Part shown: in pieces, positions 7,296 to 15,485 of the stretch
How positions within the stretch are numbered: the first letter of the stretch is position 1
How the letters are laid out: every line of letters begins with the position of its first letter
Assembly (NCBI GenBank): GCA_003695215.1
Contig: RFIM01000181.1
Location: 1 to 17,555 of the forward strand
Direction: 5' to 3'
DNA length: 17,555 bases
Source: Chloroflexota bacterium
Lineage (GTDB): Bacteria > Chloroflexota > Anaerolineae > Aggregatilineales > UBA2796
Notes under the pieces: generated by a model
The model's database searches: none
What the model was told of the DNA's origin: nothing
The model's input: the letters and a program-made list of their open reading frames with translations, nothing else
Made by a program: the position numbers and the translations under genes

Positions 7296-8860
7296 TCAGC
7301 GTGGCAATGCCAGACGGCGCTCAGCGGCGCGCACTAGCACAGAGAGCAGCAGCGTCATGCACAGGTAGAGCGCGCCAATGGTGATGTAGGGCTCGAAGAC
7401 TCGGAAAGTATCTGCGGCGAAGATGCGCGCGCGCTGTGTCAGCTCGGGCAAGGCGATCACGGTCAGCAGAGCTGTATCTTTGAGCATGGCGATGAACTCA
7501 TTGCCCAGCGGCGGTAAAACAACGCGGAAGGCTTGCGGCAAGATGATGTAACGCTCGCCTGCAGGTAGCTCATGCCTAGGCTGCGCGCCGCTTCCATCTG
7601 GCCACGCCCAATGCTCTGGATGCCCGCGCGGAACAGCTCGGCCAGATAGGCGCCATAGCAGATCGCCAACCCGAGAATGCCGCGCGCCAGCGGCGGCAAA
7701 TCGCTATTAGCTGCAAAGATGCCAATGACCGCGATCAGCACGCTGCCCATGATAGCAGCAGCGATCAGCGGTTGCCAAAAGGCCTCGGGCTCTGTCCTGA
7801 GCAGCTTGCGCTTGCTCCAAGCTTGTGTCAGCGCGACGAGCAGCGCCAAAAGGCCGACAACCAGCTGCAAGGTCGGCGCGATCTTCGGAAATTCATCGCG
7901 TAGCCAAGTGTAGAGCGCGAAATTCACGAACAGCAGCGTGACCAACAGCGGCACGCCGCGCAGCACTTCCACGTATACCGTCGCCGTGTTGAACAGGATC
8001 GGATTCTCGGAAATGCGCATCAAGCCGACGATCAAGCCGATCACGACCGCAAATACGAAGGCGATCACGGCCACAAACAGCGTCAGGAAAATGCCCGAAT
8101 CGCAGCCTGCCAAGTTGTTCAAGGCGCACTCAGCAGGCGCATAACGCACCACTGCCAGGATGTCGCTCTCGCGGACTTCAACCACTTCATCAGGCGCCAA
8201 CTCGAGTAAGAAGGCTGTGCCATCATCTTCCAGCACTTTGCCGCTGATCGTGTTGGCAGCTATCTCAGGCCTCAACGGCAAAAGCACTCGGCAGCGGCCT
8301 TCAGGATCAGGGCGGCAATTCTCAGGCGTGCGCGCCACATTCTCGATCTGGACATTGAACTTCTGCACTTCCTGACGATCGCCGTCATCTGTCACGATGC
8401 GGAAGCGTCCCATATCTTCAAAGATCAGGGCGCCGCTGATCTGAGCGCGCAAGAGCGTCAGCGTTGATCCAACAGGGCATTCGTCGCGCTCAGCGGGCGG
8501 ATCGCAGGCGAGCGTGGCGATATCCGAGCGCGGCACGCGCAGGGTCACTTGTCGCTTAGTCTCAATGCGCAACAGGCCGTCCACCTGGCCGATGAAGATG
8601 CCTTCCACGCGCCGCACAGTGCCATCAGCTGCGCGCACATCGTAGGTGACATTGGCAAAGCGCGTGGTCGTCAGGCGCGGGTCGTCCGTGACGAAGATCA
8701 AGGCGCGCCGATAGATCGGGCTGGTGAAAAATGAGTAGAAGACAATCGCCAAACCTGCCACGATGAGGATCGCCCACCAAGGCAGGCGCGCAGCGCGCAT
8801 AGCCAGCTGCTCCAGCAGCGGGACGTTAGCGATTTCGCGTTGATTAAAAGGTGCTGACAT
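7296..8860 (-). pseudogene. PAAT-family ABC permease with extra extracytoplasmic domain, interrupted by a frameshift
   Basis: The gene reads in one frame from ATG 8860 to about 7560, ending at the EAA loop (GRGQMEAARSLGMSYLQ), and then continues in the next frame as ERYIILPQAFRVVLPPLGNE down to a stop at 7296. Restoring one base gives about 521 residues. Layout: one N-terminal transmembrane helix (about 28-45), about 210 extracytoplasmic residues rich in beta-strand with six Cys, then the HisM/GlnP-like core of several helices (from about 256). The ATG at 8860 is preferred over the longer frame (9061) because the extra part overlaps the upstream coding sequence and a promoter-like site lies at 8901-8929. 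The gene may be truly broken, or the missing base may be a sequencing or assembly error; strong conservation after the break favours error or a very recent mutation. Confidence 0.8.
7552..7564 (-). other. Single-base frameshift site in the permease gene
   Basis: On the minus strand the sequence CTGCAGGCGAGCG should encode L-Q-A/x-E-R as in the family. One base is missing near GGCGAGC; GGCGGAGC would restore the frame. Upstream and downstream frames both match the permease family without a gap. Confidence 0.75.
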
Positions 8861-8900
8861 AAACAAACAGTCTAAGGGCGTGAATTTAGAGACGCGCTGC

Positions 8901-8929
8901 ATTATAGCGCATTTAGCTGACCCTGAGAA
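8901..8929 (-). promoter_or_regulatory. Promoter for the permease-ATPase operon
   Basis: On the minus strand there is a perfect TATAAT (8901-8906) and a TTCTCA -35 (8924-8929, 4/6) at 17-base spacing. The predicted start near 8894 leaves a leader of about 35 bases before the ATG at 8860. It lies between the lipoprotein stop and the permease start. Confidence 0.6.
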
Positions 8930-8954
8930 TGCACTTGTCGGAATATTCGACCGC

Positions 8955-9800
8955 TCACTGCATAGGCAAGGCACCATAGCGCTGCCTGACGATGCGCTGA
9001 CCTTCAGGGCTTTGAATCCAAGCGAAGAAGGCGCGGTAAAGGTCGTTGGCAGGCTCAGCATTGCCGACTACCAAAATAGGCGAGCGCAAGGCGTACGTGC
9101 CGACCGTGATCGCCTCGACTGTTGGCAAAATGCCGTCAAAGGCGACTGTGCGCACGCCTTCCTTCAAATGGCCGACTGAGACGTAACCGATGCTGTTCGG
9201 ATCAGCCTGCACAAGCTCCAGGACGCTCTGGCTAGTCGGCGCTAGGCGCGCTGTGCGCGTGATCGGCTGATCGCCGAGCAGGAGCGCCTGCACAATGGCT
9301 GCTTCGCTGCTCTCAGCAGGGCGCGCAATGACCTGCACAGGGCGATCCGCGCCGCCAACTTCTGCCCAATTGCGCACTTGCCCGCGCAGCAGGGCGCGCA
9401 TTTGGGCAGGCGTCAGGTTGTTGATTAAGTTGCTAGGATGCACGATCAGGGCGATGCCGAGCTGAGCAATAGGCGTTGCCCAGAGCGCGCCTTCTTCCAC
9501 CAAGCGCGGATCGGGCAGATGGCTCAGCACAGCGAAGGGCACTTCGCCACGCGCTAGCTCTGCCAGCGCGTAGCGCGGCTCTAAAGTGATGATATCCCAC
9601 GCGGCTAAAGCGTCTTTATTATAAAAACTATTGGCCAGTTCGTGCAACAGTGGCGTGCTGGCGCCATCCACCAGCAAGCGCAGCGGGAAGGTATTCGGCG
9701 TTGGGCTAGCAGCAGGCAAGCTGGCACGGCAGCCTGCCAGCGCCAGTGAGAGAGCAACAAGGGTGCGCCGTGCAGATCGCCAAGATGTTGCTAAGAACAC
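8955..9800 (-). CDS. PstS-like substrate-binding lipoprotein
   Basis: 281 residues from a GTG at 9800, chosen because AAGGGG lies seven bases upstream and because this start puts a classic lipoprotein signal at the N-terminus: Arg-rich n-region, hydrophobic core, lipobox LAGC with Cys24. The frame also opens from 9908, but that would bury the signal 36 residues inside. The mature part resembles the phosphate-binding PBP_like family: NLTPAQMRALLRGQVRNWAE (the usual segment following the hinge), then PVQVIARPAESSEAAIVQALL, IGYVSVGHLKEGVRTVAFDG, and a C-terminal FFAWIQSPEGQRIVRQRYG. It would sit on the outer face of the membrane. No pstCAB genes are visible; the neighbours are a PAAT-type permease and ATPase. 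Phosphate or another oxyanion is plausible but unproven, and a signalling role is possible. Confidence 0.82.
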   Translation of the reverse strand: MFLATSWRSARRTLVALSLALAGCRASLPAASPTPNTFPLRLLVDGASTPLLHELANSFYNKDALAAWDIITLEPRYALAELARGEVPFAVLSHLPDPRLVEEGALWATPIAQLGIALIVHPSNLINNLTPAQMRALLRGQVRNWAEVGGADRPVQVIARPAESSEAAIVQALLLGDQPITRTARLAPTSQSVLELVQADPNSIGYVSVGHLKEGVRTVAFDGILPTVEAITVGTYALRSPILVVGNAEPANDLYRAFFAWIQSPEGQRIVRQRYGALPMQ

Positions 9801-9807
9801 GCTTACG

Positions 9808-9813
9808 CCCCTT
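9808..9813 (-). promoter_or_regulatory. Ribosome binding site fixing the GTG start of the lipoprotein
   Basis: AAGGGG on the minus strand, seven bases before GTG 9800. It decides the start in favour of the version with a correct lipoprotein signal. Confidence 0.6.
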
Positions 9814-9858
9814 GTATGGCTGTGCCGCAAGTCAAATGCCAACTCAAGCCATTCAATC

Positions 9859-9910
9859 CTTTCTGAGCAGGCATGGCAGCGCAAACCTGCTTCAAGCGCT
9901 CTGCTCAAAG
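9859..9910 (-). repeat. Interrupted hairpin between tgt and the lipoprotein gene
   Basis: TGAGCAG (9864-9870) and CTGCTCA (9901-9907) form a 7-bp outer stem, and AGCGC (9878-9882) with GCGCT (9896-9900) forms an inner stem with a 13-base loop. There is no T-run on either side, so it is not a standard intrinsic terminator. It lies upstream of the lipoprotein gene, where it could be an operator or a transcript-stabilising structure. Confidence 0.35.
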
Positions 9911-9958
9911 CAGCTTGTCATCCGACTGATCGCTCAGCCGTGCGAGATGCGTGCGCCT

Positions 9959-11101
9959 TCACAGGCTCGGTGGCGCGGATGCCTCCTTGCTCTTCGGGCG
10001 GTATGCTGCTAAGAAGTTGGCCGCGTAGGCTTCAAACGTGCCGCCTAGGATAGCAGCACGCATCTCTCGCATCAAAGTGAGGAGCAAGTGGAGATTGTGT
10101 AAAGTGAGCAGTTGATGGCCGAGCAGCTCGTTAGCTTTGACCAAGTGCCGCAGGTAGGCGCGTGAGAAGTGCGTACAGGTGTAGCAAGCGCAGTCGGCTT
10201 CAAGCGGGCGGCTATCCTCGGCATGTTCAAGGTTGCGCAGATTCAAGCGCCCCTGCCGCGTCAGCGCTGTGCCGTGCCGCGCCATGCGCGTAGGCAGCAC
10301 GCAATCGAAGATGTCCACGCCGCGTGCCACGCCGTTCACCAAGTCCTCAGGGCTGCCCACGCCCATCAAGTAGCGCGGACGATCCGCAGGCAGCAGCGGC
10401 ACGGTATAGTCAAGTGTCGCCAACATCTCGCTTTTGGTCTCGCCAACAGCCAAGCCGCCTATGGCATAGCCGACGAAGTCAAGCGCAGTCAGGAAGGCGA
10501 CCGACTCAGCCCGCAGATCGGGGAAAATGCCGCCTTGCACAATGCCGAAGAGCGCCTGGCGGTTCGGATCGCCGTGGCGCAGGTGCGCTTCCAGGCAGCG
10601 CACGGCCCAGGCGTGCGTCCGATCGCAGGCAGCACGCACTTCAGCGCGATTGTGCGGCTTCGGGCATTCATCGAAGCACATGATCACGTCTGCGCCTAGA
10701 TTGTGCTGAATCTGGATGGATTTCTCGGGCGTGAAGCGATGGATCGAGCCGTCCAAGTGGCTGCGGAAGGTGACGCCGTCCTCATCGATGCGGCGCAGGC
10801 CGTCTAGGCTGAAGACTTGAAAACCACCTGAGTCAGTCAGGATCGGCCGTTCCCATGCCATGAAGCGATGCAAGCCGCCCAGCCTGGCGATCAAAGTGTC
10901 GCTCGGCCGCAGATACAAGTGATAGGTGTTGGCCAGAATCAGCGTCGCGCCCAGCTCGTAGAGTTCGCGCGGCTGCATTGCCTTGACAGTTGCCTGTGTG
11001 CCAACAGGCGCAAAAACAGGCGTCGGAATCGCGCCATGCGGCGTGTGGAATATGCCCGCGCGCGCCTGGCCAGACTGTGCTTGCAGCTCGAACTTGAACA
11101 T
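9959..11101 (-). CDS. tgt: Queuine/preQ1 tRNA-guanine transglycosylase
   Basis: 380 residues, the normal length for bacterial Tgt, from ATG 11101 with AAGGA upstream; a GTG at 11119 would add six residues. The enzyme swaps guanine-34 in GUN-anticodon tRNAs for preQ1 during queuosine synthesis. Seen: ILTDSGGFQVFSL with general acid/base Asp90, MCFDECPKP with Asp144, FGIVQGG (185-191), GGLAVGE (215-221), and DIFDCVLPTRMARHG with nucleophile Asp266. The zinc site is CACYTC (Cys304, 306, 309) plus His335 in LHN. All catalytic and metal residues are intact. No other queuosine gene is in the window. It has its own extended -10 at 11136-11144. Confidence 0.97.
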   Translation of the reverse strand: MFKFELQAQSGQARAGIFHTPHGAIPTPVFAPVGTQATVKAMQPRELYELGATLILANTYHLYLRPSDTLIARLGGLHRFMAWERPILTDSGGFQVFSLDGLRRIDEDGVTFRSHLDGSIHRFTPEKSIQIQHNLGADVIMCFDECPKPHNRAEVRAACDRTHAWAVRCLEAHLRHGDPNRQALFGIVQGGIFPDLRAESVAFLTALDFVGYAIGGLAVGETKSEMLATLDYTVPLLPADRPRYLMGVGSPEDLVNGVARGVDIFDCVLPTRMARHGTALTRQGRLNLRNLEHAEDSRPLEADCACYTCTHFSRAYLRHLVKANELLGHQLLTLHNLHLLLTLMREMRAAILGGTFEAYAANFLAAYRPKSKEASAPPSL

Positions 11102-11135
11102 GCGCTTCCTTGATCGCACCTATGCACAGCGCTAG

Positions 11136-11144
11136 ATTATAGCA
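11136..11144 (-). promoter_or_regulatory. Consensus extended -10 for tgt
   Basis: Minus strand TGC-TATAAT is a perfect extended -10. The predicted start near 11129 gives a leader of about 28 bases. The -35 (about 11159-11164, TTCGCC) is weak. Confidence 0.65.
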
Positions 11145-11199
11145 ACGGTATGGCATAAGGCGAATCAAACTTTTGGGTGCAGCCTCTCAAGTGCGCTTG

Positions 11200-12645
11200 C
11201 TACGGCGCTCTAAGCGTCAGTTTTACGGAATAAACGCCTTGAGTCGTGCCTTGCGCTGCGCCATAGCGCGCCACCACAATCAGATATGCGCCGTCTTCAG
11301 GTAAAGTCTGCTGAATAGTTACGGTACGCCTCTGAGCGTCGTCTGCCATAGCGCTGGCCATCAGGCGCGGCTGATCGCCCTGATAGCTGTATAGATAGGC
11401 AACAGGCTGCAAAGTGCCGCTCTCAGCGGTCAGCTCAATCAGGATATTTGTGCTGCGCGCGGCTGTGAAGCTGTAATAAGCCAAGAAGCGTTGGTCATCC
11501 AGGATGCCGCGCGCTGTCTCGCCTGAGCGCAGCGGCACGACCGACGGCTTTGGCATGGGCGTGGCTGTGGCCAGCGGCGTAAACGCGCCACTGAGCGTGA
11601 GCGTGTACGCGCCGCTAGCAGGATCGTTCGGGCCGCCGCTGCGGGCTACAAGCGCATAGTACCTGCCGCTGTGCGGCAGTTCAACAGCGCGCAGCGCGCC
11701 TTCGCCAACTGCCAGCTGCGCAAAGCGCTCATCAGCCAGCAGGATCAAGGCAGGCAGGACGCCCTGCGCCTGCAAGAGCAGATCGACGCGGCTGCGGCTT
11801 TGTGCCTCAAAATGATACAACGTGGCAAAGCGCGGGCTGAGCGCGCCGCTCTGCGCTAGGCCTGCCACAAGGCGCACGCCTTCGGCCTTTGGCGCGCCAA
11901 TCGGCCTCTCAGCGCCACGTGTGAGCGTATAGGCGCCGCCGCCTGCCTGCCCAATCCGCGAGACGACCAGCCAATACCAGCCATCAGCGCTCGGTATGAA
12001 GCTGAGCTGATCGTTCAGCTCGGCCGTGGCCAGGCGCCGCTCAAAATCATGGCTGTATAAATACAGGCCGATGGGCAAGGCGTTCTCGAGGCGCAAGCTG
12101 AAGCTGAGCGGACGCCCTGCGAGCGCGTAGACGGCGTACAGGCGGAATGGCACCTGATCGTTGAGCTCAGCGCGAACCGACTCGCCTGCGCTCAGCGGCG
12201 CAAGGCGCGGCGCGGCGCTCAACGGCGATGGCGTCGGTGTTGGATTGAGCAGGCTGAGCCTGAGCCGAAAGGTGCCTGATGTCTGCACGTTTTTTGGCGC
12301 AGCCATGACCTTGATCAGATAGTCGTCGCTGCGCGTCAAGATATGGCGCAAGCGCGCATTCACAGCGCCGCCGCTATCGTCGTCCAACGCCAGGACTTGC
12401 CGCTGCGCAGCATCTAGCAGGATCACCAATGGATCAAGCCTATCAGGCTCAGCCGCATCCACTGTGATCAGCACAGCGTCGCCTTCGCGCCCGCTGAATA
12501 CATAGCGCATTTCAGGTTGCCAGGCGCTCAGCCTGTCCTCGACGACCTGCCCGTAGCTCAAGCGCGCCTGCGCCGCCAGCGCAGCGCACGGCAGGATCGC
12601 CGCCAGGCACAAGCACGCACCAATCAGCCCTCGACGCACGCGCAC
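11200..12645 (-). CDS. Exported protein of tandem PPC-like beta domains
   Basis: 481 residues from a GTG start with GGAGAG upstream. A signal peptide (about 1-25, ending ALAA) indicates export. The mature protein is made of about four copies of a beta-sandwich resembling the bacterial pre-peptidase C-terminal (PPC) domain: about 28-132, 150-243, 258-352 and 372-479. Each copy has the sequence of events G-E/Q-x-V-x-x-L-D, Y-x-F-x-A, P-x-x-x-L, and D/G-x-Y-x-L-x-V. Linkers between copies are Pro/Thr-rich (LNPTPTPSPLS near 133-143; ATATPMPKPS near 359-368). There is no protease or other catalytic domain, so the repeats stand alone; a surface-binding, adhesion or cell-envelope role is a guess. 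It is transcribed divergently from the oligopeptidase gene. Confidence 0.8.
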   Translation of the reverse strand: MRVRRGLIGACLCLAAILPCAALAAQARLSYGQVVEDRLSAWQPEMRYVFSGREGDAVLITVDAAEPDRLDPLVILLDAAQRQVLALDDDSGGAVNARLRHILTRSDDYLIKVMAAPKNVQTSGTFRLRLSLLNPTPTPSPLSAAPRLAPLSAGESVRAELNDQVPFRLYAVYALAGRPLSFSLRLENALPIGLYLYSHDFERRLATAELNDQLSFIPSADGWYWLVVSRIGQAGGGAYTLTRGAERPIGAPKAEGVRLVAGLAQSGALSPRFATLYHFEAQSRSRVDLLLQAQGVLPALILLADERFAQLAVGEGALRAVELPHSGRYYALVARSGGPNDPASGAYTLTLSGAFTPLATATPMPKPSVVPLRSGETARGILDDQRFLAYYSFTAARSTNILIELTAESGTLQPVAYLYSYQGDQPRLMASAMADDAQRRTVTIQQTLPEDGAYLIVVARYGAAQGTTQGVYSVKLTLRAP

Positions 12646-12696
12646 GCCTTATCTCTCCAGCTTTTAGCCGAAAATCTACTCAATTCTACTGACTCA

Positions 12697-12705
12697 TGCC
12701 ACAAT
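12697..12705 (+). promoter_or_regulatory. Possible extended -10 for the oligopeptidase gene
   Basis: TGC-CACAAT: TGC extension with a 4/6 hexamer. The predicted start near 12712 leaves a leader of about 34 bases containing GAGGAG (12734-12739). It follows the pattern seen at other starts in the window. Confidence 0.35.
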
Positions 12706-12745
12706 ACGCCTTGTAAAGCTGAAGTACATCCTTGAGGAGCTTGCG

Positions 12746-14482
12746 ATGTTCGATAACCTGCCCAAGAGCGCCCTAGAGGTGATGGATTGGCGCATGGAGC
12801 ATTATCAGCCCTATTTCCAGGCCCTGCACGAGACCGAGCTGACCGCTGAGAACGTCTCAGCTTGGTTGAAAGGCTGGACGCAATTGGGCGATTTGATCAT
12901 GGAAGTGTTCTCGCGGCTGGCCGTGGCCAATTCGCAGAATACAGCCGATGCTGAAGCCGAGCGCCGCTATTTGAGCTATGTGGAGAGCATGCTGCCGCCG
13001 CTGCAGATGGCGAACAACATCCTGCAGCGCAAGCTGGTTGAGAGCGGCCTGCAGCCTGAAGGCTTTGAGGTGCCTTTGCGCAACATGCGCGTCGATCTGG
13101 AGATTTTCCGCGAGGCCAACCTGCCGCTTTTTGTAGAAGAGCAAAAGCTCGGCACGGAATACGACAAGATCATCGGCGCGCAGACGGTTGTTTGGGAAGG
13201 TGAAGAGGTGCCCTTAGCGCGCCTGCAGGTCGTGGCGCAGAATCCTGATCGCGCTGTGCGCGAGCGCGCTTGGCGCCTGGCACACGAGCGCTACTTGGCC
13301 GATCGCGAGGCGCTCAACGCGCTGTGGGTCAAGTTCCTGAACGTGCGCCAGCAAATCGCTGATAACGCAGGCTTTGAGACTTACCTTGACTATCGCTGGA
13401 AAGCAGCCGGACGCTTTGACTACACGCCACAAGATTGCCTGGACTTCCACGCCGCTATCGAGGCAGTCGTGGTGCCAGCAATGGCGCGCCTGTTCGAGCG
13501 CTATCGCCGCGAGCTAGGCGTCGAGCGCTTCCGTCCATGGGATATGAACATCGATCCGACGCATCCGCTGCAGCTCAGCGTTGATCCGCGCCCGCGCCCT
13601 GCTTTGAAGCCGTACCGCTCTGTTCAGGAATTGGAAGAGCGCGCTGAGGCGATCTTCCGCAACGTCGATCCGACGCTGGGCGAGTATTTTGCCATCATGC
13701 GGCGCGAAGGCCTGCTCGATCTAGAAAACCGCGCCAATAAAGCGCCTGGCGGCTATTGCACCGCTTTCCCTGTCGCCAAGCGTCCCTTCATCTTCATGAA
13801 CGCGGTCGGCTTGCATGACGACGTGCAAACCTTGCTGCACGAGGCAGGTCACGCTTTCCACGTTTTTGAGAGCGCGTCTTTGGCGTACATGCAACAGCGT
13901 GAAACGCCGATTGAATTCGCCGAGGTCGCTTCTATGGGCATGGAGCTGCTGGCAGCGCCTTACCTGAGCGCCGATCAGGGCGGCTACTACAGCGCCGCAG
14001 AGGCTGCCCGCGCGCGCCTGGAGCATTTGCAGAACATGATCACCTTCTGGCCGTACATGGCTGTGGTCGATGCCTTCCAGCACTGGGTCTATACCAACAT
14101 TGAGGCAGCGAAGGATACCGCAGCCTGCGACGCCAAGTGGTCCGAGCTCTGGGATCGCTTCATCCAAGGCGTGGATTGGTCAGGCTTGGAGGATTTCAAG
14201 AAGACGGGCTGGCATCGTAAGCTGCACATCTTCCGCATCCCGTTCTATTACGTGGAATACGGCTTAGCGCAGTTGGGCGCGGCGCAGGTTTGGCGTGGCG
14301 CGCTCAGCGATCAGCGCGGCGCCGTGACGCGCTATCGCCAAGCCTTGGCGCTAGGCGGCTCTGTGCCTCTGCCACAGCTCTACCAGACTGCCGGCGCGCG
14401 TTTCGCCTTCGATGCTGAGACGCTGCGCCAAGCAGTGGCATTGATCGAGCGCACTATGGACGAATTGATGGCGCTCAGCTGA
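12746..14482 (+). CDS. M3 family oligoendopeptidase (PepF-like)
   Basis: 578 residues from an ATG with GAGGAG six bases upstream. The zinc site is LLHEAGHAFH (His365, Glu366, His369), followed by the third ligand in EFAEVASMGMEL (Glu393), the standard M3 spacing. The helical N-terminal half (about 1-330) and the C-terminal IPFYYVEYGLAQLGAAQVW segment (498-516) are typical of oligoendopeptidase F relatives and form the channel that limits substrates to short peptides. There is no signal peptide, so it should act in the cytoplasm on oligopeptides. It stands alone between the divergent PPC gene and the kai cluster and shows no sign of damage. Confidence 0.95.
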   Translation: MFDNLPKSALEVMDWRMEHYQPYFQALHETELTAENVSAWLKGWTQLGDLIMEVFSRLAVANSQNTADAEAERRYLSYVESMLPPLQMANNILQRKLVESGLQPEGFEVPLRNMRVDLEIFREANLPLFVEEQKLGTEYDKIIGAQTVVWEGEEVPLARLQVVAQNPDRAVRERAWRLAHERYLADREALNALWVKFLNVRQQIADNAGFETYLDYRWKAAGRFDYTPQDCLDFHAAIEAVVVPAMARLFERYRRELGVERFRPWDMNIDPTHPLQLSVDPRPRPALKPYRSVQELEERAEAIFRNVDPTLGEYFAIMRREGLLDLENRANKAPGGYCTAFPVAKRPFIFMNAVGLHDDVQTLLHEAGHAFHVFESASLAYMQQRETPIEFAEVASMGMELLAAPYLSADQGGYYSAAEAARARLEHLQNMITFWPYMAVVDAFQHWVYTNIEAAKDTAACDAKWSELWDRFIQGVDWSGLEDFKKTGWHRKLHIFRIPFYYVEYGLAQLGAAQVWRGALSDQRGAVTRYRQALALGGSVPLPQLYQTAGARFAFDAETLRQAVALIERTMDELMALS

Positions 14483-14491
14483 AAAAAGTGC

Positions 14492-14506
14492 AGATCGGCG
14501 CGATCT
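14492..14506 (+). repeat. Perfect inverted repeat between the oligopeptidase gene and the kai cluster
   Basis: AGATCG-gcg-CGATCT is a 6-bp stem with a 3-base loop, ten bases after the peptidase stop and just upstream of the candidate kai promoter. There is no T-run after it, so an operator is at least as likely as a terminator. A related half, AGATCGGATCGCG, recurs at 14579-14591 before the ATG. Confidence 0.4.
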
Positions 14507-14521
14507 TGATCCTGAAAATTA

Positions 14522-14530
14522 TGCGATAAT
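14522..14530 (+). promoter_or_regulatory. Extended -10 for the kai-like operon
   Basis: TGC-GATAAT: TGC extension with a 5/6 hexamer. Transcription would start near 14537, about 57 bases before the preferred ATG. If the upstream GTG at 14537 were used, the message would be leaderless. A second -10-like TATAGT lies at 14533-14538. Confidence 0.45.
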
Positions 14531-14593
14531 TCTATAGTGACCCTTGCGTCGCTGCGCAAGGGCTGGCTTCAGCATTCAAGATCGGATCGCGCC

Positions 14594-15484
14594 ATGGCAC
14601 ACGTAGCTGATTCTGAGCCCGACTCAGCACAAGCGCACTTGACTCAGGCGATCATCGATGCAATGCCTGAGCATATCGCTATCCTCGCGCCTGACGGCAC
14701 GATTCTGGCTGTCAATGCGGCTTGGCGCGCTTTTGCACGCCAAAACGGCGATCCGAACAGCCTGCACACCGATATCGGCGTCAACTATTTCGCCATCTGC
14801 GAAGCCGCCACAGCGCCTGAAGGCATTGAAGCCATCAGTGCGCTGCAGGGCATGCGCGCCGTCTTGCAAGGCGATCTGGAACGCTTCGAGATGGAATATC
14901 CGTGCCACTCGCCTGACCGCGAGCGCTGGTTTGTGCTGCAAGTGACGCCTTTGCGCAACGGCGACGCAGAGACCATCTCAGGGCTTCTAGTGCGTCATGT
15001 CGAGATCACAGAGCGCGTGTTGAGCGCACGCGCTGCCTGGCAGGCGCGCCGCAGCAGTGCAATCGACTCTGTGGCGCGCCTGAGCCTATCGCCTGCGCCA
15101 ACGACCAGCGAATTATTCGGCACGACGCGCTTGAGCGAAACTGCACCTGAGCTGTTCGCCAATTTAGCGAGCGAATACCGACACTTGATCGATCAAGCCG
15201 TTGAACAGCGCATCTTCGGCGAGGAGAAACGCTCCTCAGAGCGCTTGCGCCACTTTGCCGCCAAGCTCGGCGCGCTGCACATCGGCCCGCGTGATGTGAT
15301 CGAGCTGCACGTGCACACAATGCGTGGCCTCATCAGCGATGAACATTCTTTGCGCGCCGAAGCCTGCGCCGAAGAAGGTCGCTTAGCTGTGTTAGAGCTA
15401 ATGGGCTACTTAGTTGCGTTCTATCGCACTTACGCGCTAGGCATTTTGCGCTCACCGCCTGCGCCATTCTCAAAGGATTATTGA
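14594..15484 (+). CDS. PAS protein with KaiA/RsbU-N-like C-terminal domain (putative KaiA-type regulator)
   Basis: 296 residues from ATG 14594. An in-frame GTG at 14537 would add 19 residues, but it has no ribosome site and sits at the predicted transcription start; the choice is not certain. Residues about 19-141 form a PAS domain (MPEHIAILAPDGTILAVNAA, then RFEMEYPCHSP...RWF and LVRHVEITER). A Ser/Ala-rich linker follows. Residues about 186-283 are a helical bundle: LASEYRHLIDQAV, DVIELHVHTM and LELMGYLVAFYRTYAL line up by eye with SEYRQIILNYF, QVLEIHMELM and DVIAHLCEMYRRSI of cyanobacterial KaiA, and also with the RsbU N-terminal domain of the same fold. There is no kinase or phosphatase domain. 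The stop is one base before kaiB. I infer a clock-input protein acting on KaiC; an RsbU-N-type partner-binding role is the alternative. Confidence 0.8.
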   Translation: MAHVADSEPDSAQAHLTQAIIDAMPEHIAILAPDGTILAVNAAWRAFARQNGDPNSLHTDIGVNYFAICEAATAPEGIEAISALQGMRAVLQGDLERFEMEYPCHSPDRERWFVLQVTPLRNGDAETISGLLVRHVEITERVLSARAAWQARRSSAIDSVARLSLSPAPTTSELFGTTRLSETAPELFANLASEYRHLIDQAVEQRIFGEEKRSSERLRHFAAKLGALHIGPRDVIELHVHTMRGLISDEHSLRAEACAEEGRLAVLELMGYLVAFYRTYALGILRSPPAPFSKDY

Positions 15485-15485
15485 G

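Noticed and set aside
8861..9061. Upstream extension of the permease frame to 9061
   Set aside because: It overlaps the end of the lipoprotein gene and spans a promoter-like site, and the added residues show no family similarity.
9801..9908. N-terminal extension of the lipoprotein gene to 9908
   Set aside because: It would place the lipoprotein signal 36 residues inside the protein; GTG 9800 has a ribosome site and gives a proper signal.
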